Of a stretch of 16,347 nucleotides of DNA, positions 7,163-13,993 are shown piece by piece (position 1 is the stretch's first letter; the number at the start of each line of letters is the position of its first letter). Below the pieces are notes generated by a model. It was given only the letters and a program-made list of their open reading frames with translations. It was not told where the DNA came from and ran no database searches. Origin of the DNA: Microthrixaceae bacterium (lineage in GTDB: Bacteria > Actinomycetota > Acidimicrobiia > Acidimicrobiales > Acidimicrobilacustridaceae). The DNA lies in assembly GCA_947455015.1 (NCBI GenBank), contig CANGMY010000014.1, forward strand, positions 1 through 16,347, read 5' to 3'. A program made the translations under genes and the position numbers.

Positions 7163-8124
7163 CCCGCACCATTTCGATCGCCGCCGCTCAACTCGGGCCG
7201 ATTGAGCTCGAACATTCACGTGCAGACGTCGTTGAACGACTCATCGCCCTGTTGCGGGACGCCCATTCACGCGGCGCCGAGCTCGTGGTATTCCCCGAAC
7301 TCGCCCTCACGACGTTCTTTCCTCGCTGGTGGTTCGAGGACCAAGCCGAGATCGACGCGTTCTTTGAAACGTCTATGCCTGGCCCCGAAACCCAACCGCT
7401 CTTCGACGAAGCGAAGCGACTTGGCGTTGGATTCTCGCTTGGCTACGCAGAACTTTCGGTGGATTCCGCTGGCACCACGCATCGGTACAACACCACGATC
7501 CTCGTCGAACGCGACGGATCCATTGTCGACACTTATCGCAAGGTGCATCTTCCTGGCCACGAGGAACACGAGCCGTGGCGTCCGTTTCAGCATCTTGAAC
7601 GCGGTTACTTCGAACCCGGCCCGGAGGGTTTCCATACCAACCGCGCATTCGGTGGCGTCGTCGGCATGGCGACATGTAACGACCGTCGTTGGTCAGAGAC
7701 CTACCGCGTACTTGGACTGAAGGGAGCGGAACTTGTGCTCATCGGTTACAACACGCCGATTCACTACGCACCCGACCCTTCTCAAGACGCACTCGCCGGA
7801 TTCCATAACAACTTGGTGATGGCTGCCGGTGCGTATCAAAACGGTCTGTGGGTTGTCGGTGTCGCGAAGGCCGGTTTCGAAGCCGGCGTCGAGTTGCTCG
7901 CCGAGAGTCAGATCATCGCTCCCTCCGGAGAAGTTGTCGCCAAAACAGTGACAAACGGTGACGAGGTTGTTGTTGCGGAGTGCGACCTCGATTTGTGCGC
8001 CAATTACAAAGAGACACTTTTCGACTTCGACCGCTACCGCATGCCCCAACACTACGAAACCATCACGAGCCAACGCGGCGCAGCGGCCCCGATTGGTCGC
8101 TCAACCAAGGAGCAAGGACGATGA
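7159..8124 (+). CDS. N-carbamoyl-D-amino-acid hydrolase (nitrilase fold)
   Basis: A 321-residue cytoplasmic carbon-nitrogen hydrolase that decarbamoylates N-carbamoyl-D-amino acids or related ureido acids. The Glu-Lys-Cys triad is at E47 (VVFPELALTTFFPRW), K128 (YRKVHLPGH) and C173 (ATCNDRRW), essentially the numbering known for the Agrobacterium D-carbamoylase. Segments such as the ELALTTFFPRW stretch, LGYAEL, RPFQHLE, YFEPG and the YNTP loop also match that family closely, more than they match beta-ureidopropionase or N-carbamoylputrescine amidase. It joins both neighbours by ATGA overlaps. With the D-hydantoinase at 192-1577 it makes the classic pair that turns D-hydantoins into D-amino acids, here embedded in a purine-type operon. 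Confidence 0.9.
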   Translation: MTRTISIAAAQLGPIELEHSRADVVERLIALLRDAHSRGAELVVFPELALTTFFPRWWFEDQAEIDAFFETSMPGPETQPLFDEAKRLGVGFSLGYAELSVDSAGTTHRYNTTILVERDGSIVDTYRKVHLPGHEEHEPWRPFQHLERGYFEPGPEGFHTNRAFGGVVGMATCNDRRWSETYRVLGLKGAELVLIGYNTPIHYAPDPSQDALAGFHNNLVMAAGAYQNGLWVVGVAKAGFEAGVELLAESQIIAPSGEVVAKTVTNGDEVVVAECDLDLCANYKETLFDFDRYRMPQHYETITSQRGAAAPIGRSTKEQGR

Positions 8125-10685
8125 CCTCCTTTACCGTCAACGGGGTCGACGTCACCGTCGACGATTCACACCCGCACCTTTTGTCTGCGCTTCGCGACGA
8201 ACTCAACCTCATCTCGGCCAAAGACGGATGCTCGCCATCGGGCCAATGCGGTTGCTGCACGGTTCTTCTTGGCGACAAAGCCATCGTGAGCTGTCAGGTC
8301 TCTCTTGATCGTGTCGCCGGTCAAACGGTCACGACACTTGAAGGAATTGATGCTGGAGAACGTCAGCGCTTTGCCGATGCGTTCGCCGCACACGGCGCAC
8401 TGCAGTGCGGATTCTGTACCCCAGGCATTCTCGTTCGAGTGAAGTCACTCATCGACCGCAAGGGTTCCTCGTTAACCCGCGACGACGCTGCCCGGTTCCT
8501 CGGTTCGAACCTGTGCCGTTGCACGGGATACGTCAAGGTGCTCGATGCCGTCGAATCACTTGTTGCCGAAACTCCCGTGACCATCACCCAACCGGGGGGC
8601 ATCGGTTCGGCCGGTCGACGCTATGAAGCTCAAGAACTCGCGCTCGGCGACCGCGGCTATGTCGACGATATTCGTGTCGACGGAATGCTTCATGCCGCGC
8701 TTGTTCTCGCCGAACATACTCGTGCCGACGTTCTTGCGATCGATACCGCCGCAGCTGAAGCAGCACCCGGAGTTGTCCGCGTCTTCACTGCTGCCGACAT
8801 CCCTGGCACGCTGCGCGTCGGGCTCATCGACAAAGACTGGCCCGTCATGATTCCGATCGGTGGACGTACCTCGTATGCCGGCGATGTCATCGCCGTCGTT
8901 GTCGCCGATTCGCGAATCAACGCTCGCGCCGCCGTTCCTTTGGTGAACGTTGGCTATGCGCCTCTTCGACCCATTGTCGATCCTGTTGCCGCAATCAACG
9001 ACACCGAGTTCGCTCTCTGGGAGAGCGACACCAATGTGTTGTCCACCTCACATTACGAACGTGGCGATATCGATGCCGCTCTCGCATCGTCAGCTTTCGT
9101 GATCGACGAGGTCTTCCAGACGCAACGCATCGAACATGCCTTCCTTGAACCCGAGTCAACGCTGGCCGTCATGCGTGAAGACGGCGGCATGCACGTGTAT
9201 TCCGGCGGACAAGGCGTTTGGGACGATCGCAATCAAATCGCCGACATGCTTTCCATCACCACTGATCAGGTCAGCGTCGAGCTCGTCAGCAATGGCGGCG
9301 CATTCGGCGGCAAAGAGGACATGTCGAATCAGGGGCACGCCGCTCTCGCTGCATGGCTGCTTCGCCAACCCGTCAAGTGCACGCTCTCTCGCGAAGAGTC
9401 CTTCCTCATGCATGCGAAGCGTCATCCGATTCGCATGCACTACACCGTCGGTTGTGACGCCGAAGGACGCCTCACCGCGCTCCGTTCACGAATGATCGGC
9501 GATTCCGGCCCCTATGCATCGGTCGGCGCAAAGGTTCTCGAGCGCGCTGCTGGTCACGCTTGTGGCCCCTACGCGGTTCCCGTTGTTGATGTCGAAGCCA
9601 TCGCCGTACGCACGAACAACCCCGTTTGCGGCGCGTTCCGTGGCTTCGGGGCGAACCAAGCGCAATTCGCGATGGAAGGCGTGCTCGACCGCTTAGCCGA
9701 GAAGGTAGGCATCTCCGGATGGGAGATCCGATCACGCAATGTGATCCATCCCGGTTCGGTGTGGGGCCCCGGTCAGATCATGGACGACGGCTGCCTTGGC
9801 GCCGAAGCCTGCCTCGACGCCGTGCGCGATGAGTACGACACCGCGCGCGCTGCTGGCAAAGCAGTTGGGCTTGGACTCGGCATCAAGAACTCCGGACTCG
9901 GCAATGGAGCGGTGGAAGTTTCGAAAGCAGTTGTTCGATTCCAACCTGACAACACCATTGAGGTTCGTCATTGCTGGACAGAAATGGGTCAGGGCATTCA
10001 CACCGTCGCGATGCAGGTGGCGATCGAAGAACTCGGCGTGGACCCCGAACGCATCCGAGTGATGGTCGACACCTCGCGTGAACTCGGCACCGGCCAGACC
10101 ACCGGTTCTCGCGGAACGCTGATGGGTGCGGGTGCAGTCGCCGATGCCTGCCGCACCGCTCTCGCCGGCGGCTGCGAAATCGGCATCGACTACCCCGGCG
10201 AGTACGTCGTCGACTGGACCGATTCGATGAAGTCCGGAATGGCCAACCCCACCGTGCACTCCGCGTTCGGTTACGCGGCGCAGCTTGTCATCGCCGATCG
10301 CGACACCGGCACAATCGAACGTGTTGTCGCTGCTCACGATGTCGGCCGCGCGGTGAACCCGCAATTGTGCGAAGGACAGATCCAAGGTTCGGTCCATATG
10401 GGACTCGGCTACGCACTCACCGAAGACTTCCCGTCGGATGAAACCGGTCGACCAATTCCCAAGACACTCAAGAGTCTCGGCATCATCCGGCCGAAGGACA
10501 TTCCCGATATCGATGTAATCCTCGTCGAATGCCCACAGCCTCGAGCTCCGTACGGCGTGAAAGGCGTCGGTGAAATCGGACTTGTGCCGACCTCCGGTGC
10601 GGTCGCTGCGTGCTTGCACGAGATCGATGGGAACTGGCGCACCTCGCTCCCGATGCGCGGTTCAGCGGAGTCCACTGAGGAATGA
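8121..10685 (+). CDS. xdhD: Fused [2Fe-2S]/molybdenum hydroxylase, XdhD (Se-dependent XDH-like) type
   Basis: An 854-residue protein joining the iron-sulfur and molybdenum subunits in one chain. Residues 1-150 hold the 2Fe-2S ligands C37, C43, C46, C58 (CSPSGQCGCC, then C58) and C96, C99, C132, C134 (CGFC, CRC). A short linker (about 150-165) leads to the molybdenum domain with NGGAFGGKED, SREESFLMHAKRHP, GAFRGFGANQAQFAMEG, EMGQGIH and the catalytic glutamate at about E818 in GVKGVGEIG. This fusion and the GFGANQ and GPGQIMDDG sequences are characteristic of E. coli XdhD and the selenium-dependent xanthine dehydrogenase-like clade. No separate FAD subunit is adjacent; it may borrow the one at 2292 or use another electron carrier. 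The ATG at 8121 has AAGGA just upstream and overlaps the previous stop. An upstream in-frame extension to 7980 lies within the carbamoylase gene and is not real. Substrate (a purine) is inferred. Confidence 0.9.
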   Translation: MTSFTVNGVDVTVDDSHPHLLSALRDELNLISAKDGCSPSGQCGCCTVLLGDKAIVSCQVSLDRVAGQTVTTLEGIDAGERQRFADAFAAHGALQCGFCTPGILVRVKSLIDRKGSSLTRDDAARFLGSNLCRCTGYVKVLDAVESLVAETPVTITQPGGIGSAGRRYEAQELALGDRGYVDDIRVDGMLHAALVLAEHTRADVLAIDTAAAEAAPGVVRVFTAADIPGTLRVGLIDKDWPVMIPIGGRTSYAGDVIAVVVADSRINARAAVPLVNVGYAPLRPIVDPVAAINDTEFALWESDTNVLSTSHYERGDIDAALASSAFVIDEVFQTQRIEHAFLEPESTLAVMREDGGMHVYSGGQGVWDDRNQIADMLSITTDQVSVELVSNGGAFGGKEDMSNQGHAALAAWLLRQPVKCTLSREESFLMHAKRHPIRMHYTVGCDAEGRLTALRSRMIGDSGPYASVGAKVLERAAGHACGPYAVPVVDVEAIAVRTNNPVCGAFRGFGANQAQFAMEGVLDRLAEKVGISGWEIRSRNVIHPGSVWGPGQIMDDGCLGAEACLDAVRDEYDTARAAGKAVGLGLGIKNSGLGNGAVEVSKAVVRFQPDNTIEVRHCWTEMGQGIHTVAMQVAIEELGVDPERIRVMVDTSRELGTGQTTGSRGTLMGAGAVADACRTALAGGCEIGIDYPGEYVVDWTDSMKSGMANPTVHSAFGYAAQLVIADRDTGTIERVVAAHDVGRAVNPQLCEGQIQGSVHMGLGYALTEDFPSDETGRPIPKTLKSLGIIRPKDIPDIDVILVECPQPRAPYGVKGVGEIGLVPTSGAVAACLHEIDGNWRTSLPMRGSAESTEE

Positions 10686-11713
10686 GTTCTTCGTCGGCGA
10701 CCTCTCCAGGGTTGGTGTGTGCGCACCATCACTTGTATTCATCTCTTGCTCGCGGCATGCCCGCGCCACCGCGCACGCCAACAAACTTCCTGCAGATTCT
10801 TGAACAGGTGTGGTGGCGACTCGATGTCGCCCTCGATGCGGAGATGATTCGCTGGTCAGCAATGCTCGGCGCACTCGAAGCACTTGAGTCCGGATGCACC
10901 GCGATCATCGACCATCACGAATCGCCTTCATGCATCGAAGGAAGTCTTGATCTCATTGCTGACGCTTGTGCCGAAGTCGGCGTGCGCGTTTCTTGCGCGT
11001 ACGGCGTCACCGATCGCCATGGCGAAGCAGCCGCAAAAGCTGGCCTCGCCGAGAATGAACGCTTCCTTCGCGACGGTGGCCGCGGACTTGTCGGAATCCA
11101 CGCAGCATTCACCTGCAGCGACGAAACCCTCAACGCCGCCGCCGAACTCGCCGAAGACCTTGGCGTAGGGGTCCATGTGCATGTCGCGGAAGGCATCGAC
11201 GACATCGATGCACCCGCGCGTCTTGCCGGCCTTACAAATGATCTCTGGCTCCTCGTGCACGGCGTCCATCTTCCCGATGACCACGGACTCAAGGGCACCA
11301 TCGTTCACAACCCACGTTCGAATATGAACAATGCGGTCGGCTATGCCCGCCCCGCACGCTTCTCGAATCCGGTTGCTCTCGGCACGGACGGAATCGGCGC
11401 TGCAATGTTCGACGAATTTCGCGTCGCCTTCGCACGCCTTCGCGAAAGTGACGTCACTGCCAGCCCCGACGATGCTTGGCGTTGGCTTGAAACAAACCGC
11501 GGCCTCTTCCCCGAGGTTGCCGATGACACCGTGACATGGACCTACAGCTCCATCGAGCCGTGGCACCTTGCCTACACAACTGATATCCGAGCCGTTGACG
11601 TCACCGTCGACGGCGAACTTGTACTCGCCAACGGAACCGCAACTCGCGTCGATCCCGACGAAGTTCGCGCCCGTGCCGCCGAACAAGCAACCCGCTTGTT
11701 CGCCAAACTCTGA
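10682..11713 (+). CDS. ssnA: SsnA-like amidohydrolase lacking its N-terminal beta-sandwich part
   Basis: A 343-residue amidohydrolase-superfamily protein close in pattern to SsnA, the aminohydrolase of purine clusters. The metal-site motifs survive: GLVCAHHHLYSSLARG with H15 and H17, HVHVAEG with H165/H167, LVHGVH with H193, and GTDGIG with D236. SsnA and related deaminases are normally about 440 residues, with 50-70 residues of beta-sandwich before the HxH motif; here HxH begins at residue 15 because the gene starts inside the stop codon of xdhD (ATGA overlap). The C-terminus keeps a short beta segment (VDVTVDGELVLANG). The active-site barrel is therefore complete while the sandwich is half missing. 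It could still be active, or need a partner. Role by context: deamination or ring opening of a purine-derived intermediate. Confidence 0.8.
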   Translation: MSSSSATSPGLVCAHHHLYSSLARGMPAPPRTPTNFLQILEQVWWRLDVALDAEMIRWSAMLGALEALESGCTAIIDHHESPSCIEGSLDLIADACAEVGVRVSCAYGVTDRHGEAAAKAGLAENERFLRDGGRGLVGIHAAFTCSDETLNAAAELAEDLGVGVHVHVAEGIDDIDAPARLAGLTNDLWLLVHGVHLPDDHGLKGTIVHNPRSNMNNAVGYARPARFSNPVALGTDGIGAAMFDEFRVAFARLRESDVTASPDDAWRWLETNRGLFPEVADDTVTWTYSSIEPWHLAYTTDIRAVDVTVDGELVLANGTATRVDPDEVRARAAEQATRLFAKL

Positions 11714-11732
11714 ACCAACGACGGAGGACACC

Positions 11733-12734
11733 GTGACCAGACTGGCTGTTTATCTTCAAGACGCACATCCCATTCGGGAAGGCATCGAAATCGTGAAGTA
11801 CGCGGAACAACGCGGCTTCGAAGCGGTATGGCAGGCCGAAAGCCGACTCGTCCGTGAAGCAACTGTGCCGATGGCGGCCTTCCTCACCTCCACCGAGAAG
11901 ATCAAGGCAGGTTCGGGCGTCGTCAACAACTGGACGCGTAACCCTGCACTCCTTGCCTCAACCTTTGCCACCCTCGATGACCTCGCGCCTGGCCGAGTCA
12001 TCCTCGGAATCGGCGCATGGTGGGATCCGCTCGCCGCAAAGGTTGGCGTCGATCGTTCACGCCCGCTGAAGGCAATGCGCGAAACCTGTGAAGCAGTTCG
12101 TGCGCTTCTTGCCGACGAGACCGTTACCTACAACGGCGAATTCGTACATCTCGACGGCGTCGAACTCGACTACGTCCATCAGGAACGTAAGCCGAAGGAT
12201 GTTCCGATCTACATCGGCGCAACCGGCATGAAGATGATGGAACTTACGGGTGAAATCGCCGATGGCGCTGTTCTCAACTACCTCGTGTCGCCGGCATACA
12301 ACGCGACCGCTATGGAACATCTGCAGATTGGCGCCGAAAAGGCCGGTCGTTCGATTGACGATATTGATCGCCCACAGTTGGTCGTGTGCTCGCTCGACGA
12401 AGACCGTGGCCGCGCGCTTGATAACGCTCGCCTACTCGTTACTCAGTACCTCGGTCAGCAGCCACACATCATGAAAGCCTCCGGCGTTCCCGAATCACTT
12501 CTTGATGAGATCGGCTCAGTGTTGTCTTGGCCGGCCACGCATGAACAGGTCGTTGCGGCATCGAAGCTTGTCCCCGATGACGTTGTGCAAATGATCACCG
12601 CGTCGGGCACCGTCGAAGAGTGCCGCGAAAAGGTGGCCGAGTACATGGCCGCGGGCGCCACGTGTCCGATCCTTTACCCATTGGGTGATGACGTCAACGC
12701 CATGATCGACGCGTTTGCGGACTGGACACCATGA
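11733..12734 (+). CDS. LLM-class flavin/F420-dependent oxidoreductase
   Basis: A 333-residue luciferase-like TIM-barrel oxidoreductase, related by pattern to methylenetetrahydromethanopterin reductase and other F420-dependent enzymes. Typical segments are the GFEAVWQAE strand (29-37), the KAGSGVVNNWTRNP cofactor region (58-71), LDDLAPGRVILGIGAWWDP (81-99), VPIYIGATG (157-165) and a late GTVEECREKVAEYMAAG helix region. Length is normal. The start is a GTG at 11733 with a strong GGAGG five bases upstream, 19 bases after the preceding stop, and the gene ends in an ATGA overlap with the ammonia-lyase gene. The substrate is unknown. Since the cluster shows no ygfK-like reductase, I suggest it reduces a purine-derived ring or intermediate; this is inference from position only. 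FMN versus F420 cannot be decided from the visible residues. Confidence 0.85.
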   Translation: MTRLAVYLQDAHPIREGIEIVKYAEQRGFEAVWQAESRLVREATVPMAAFLTSTEKIKAGSGVVNNWTRNPALLASTFATLDDLAPGRVILGIGAWWDPLAAKVGVDRSRPLKAMRETCEAVRALLADETVTYNGEFVHLDGVELDYVHQERKPKDVPIYIGATGMKMMELTGEIADGAVLNYLVSPAYNATAMEHLQIGAEKAGRSIDDIDRPQLVVCSLDEDRGRALDNARLLVTQYLGQQPHIMKASGVPESLLDEIGSVLSWPATHEQVVAASKLVPDDVVQMITASGTVEECREKVAEYMAAGATCPILYPLGDDVNAMIDAFADWTP

Positions 12735-13945
12735 GCGCGCAGCTCACGCCAAACCCCATGAGGGGTGCAACTCCCGAGCCGACTCCGGCCGGCGATGCGA
12801 CCGCGTTTCATCGTCGGTTCCCCGATTATCAGCCCACGCCGTTGTTCGACCTTCCGTCGATCGCGGAAACGCTCGGAGCCGGTCATTTCCTCGTCAAGGA
12901 CGAGTCCGATCGCCTCGGTCTTCCTGCGTTCAAAATGCTCGGCGCTGCGTGGGCGTCCTATCGGGCCCTTGTCGACCACCTCGGCCACGAACCCGAGTGG
13001 ACAACGTTCGAGGAACTCTCAGCGGCGCTTGAACCCATTCGTCCGATCACACTCGCCACCGCAACCGATGGCAATCATGGACGAGCCGTTGCCTCATTTG
13101 CTCGCCGAATCGGCGTAAAGGCGCGCATCTTCGTTCCCGCTGGCACAAGCCAATCGCGTATCGATGCGATCCTCGGGGAAGGCGCGACCTGCGATGTTGT
13201 CGACGGAAGTTACGACGACGCCGTTGCTCGCGCCGGACAAGACGCCGGTCCGGATTGCCTCGTTGTGTCGGACACATCGTGGGAGGGCTACGAAACGATT
13301 CCGGCCATTGTGATCGAGGGTTACGCAACGATTTTCGCTGAACTCACTGAACAGCTTGCGGTTTCCAAACTCCCACTTCCCGATCTTGTCGTGATCCCGA
13401 TGGGTGTTGGCGCACTCGCTGGTGCGACCTCGCAGTGGTATCGGCGTTCGGGGATACCCGCGAACACCGTCTTGCTCGGCGTTGAACCTTCAAGCGCAAA
13501 CTGCATCCAGGTATCGGCACTTGCAGGCGAACTCACTGAAGTTCCTGGCCCCCATCTTTCGATCATGGCGGGTCTGAACTGCGGTCTTCCTTCACCTGTC
13601 GCATGGCCATGGGTCTCGAAAGGATTCGATTGGTTTGTTGCAATCGATGACATCGATGCCGAAGACGGGGTCCGTGCACTCGCCGAAGTTGGTGTCGTTT
13701 CCGGCGAGACCGGCGCCTCGTCTCTTGGTGCACTGCTCGCTATCGGCGATCTTTCCCACTTTGGTCTACCCGAAAACCCGACGGTGCTGATCATCTCCAC
13801 CGAAGGGGCAACCGATCCTTCCTTCTATGAACAGATGGTCGGTCGCACCGCCGCTGCAGTTGCAATCAATGCACCCAAGTGCGTTGTGACACAACATGTT
13901 TCTGGCGCCTGCCCGGTGGCGCGTTGCCCTGGCACGTGTCGCTAA
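12731..13945 (+). CDS. dpaL: 2,3-diaminopropionate ammonia-lyase (PLP-dependent)
   Basis: A 404-residue fold-type II PLP enzyme that converts 2,3-diaminopropionate to pyruvate and two ammonia molecules. It matches E. coli YgeX/DpaL in order: DESDRLGLPAFKMLG with the PLP lysine K68, ATDGNHGRAVA with D113, the QSRIDAILGEGA stretch, SDTSWEGY with D181 followed by IPAIVIEGYAT, MAGLNCGLPSP, and SGETGASSLG near the C-terminus. Length is normal. It starts inside the stop region of the LLM gene (ATGA). The last 21 residues are unusual, with cysteines at 384, 394, 399 and 403. In the context of hydantoinase, carbamoylases and XdhD this enzyme would be the final nitrogen-releasing step of a purine route through diaminopropionate. 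A simpler role in diaminopropionate catabolism remains possible. Confidence 0.9.
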   Translation: MSAQLTPNPMRGATPEPTPAGDATAFHRRFPDYQPTPLFDLPSIAETLGAGHFLVKDESDRLGLPAFKMLGAAWASYRALVDHLGHEPEWTTFEELSAALEPIRPITLATATDGNHGRAVASFARRIGVKARIFVPAGTSQSRIDAILGEGATCDVVDGSYDDAVARAGQDAGPDCLVVSDTSWEGYETIPAIVIEGYATIFAELTEQLAVSKLPLPDLVVIPMGVGALAGATSQWYRRSGIPANTVLLGVEPSSANCIQVSALAGELTEVPGPHLSIMAGLNCGLPSPVAWPWVSKGFDWFVAIDDIDAEDGVRALAEVGVVSGETGASSLGALLAIGDLSHFGLPENPTVLIISTEGATDPSFYEQMVGRTAAAVAINAPKCVVTQHVSGACPVARCPGTCR

Positions 13946-13993
13946 CTGACGCACCCGATTTCCACTACTCAAACTCAACACTGTGAGACCAAC

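Noticed and set aside
7980..8120. A 47-residue upstream extension of the XdhD-type protein.
   Set aside because: It overlaps the conserved end of the D-carbamoylase and is arginine-rich shadow sequence; the ATG at 8121 has a ribosome site and begins right before the ferredoxin-like domain.
8121..10685. A selenocysteine codon, given the link of this clade to selenium.
   Set aside because: The frame has no internal TGA, and selenium in this clade is reported as a labile cofactor component, not as selenocysteine.
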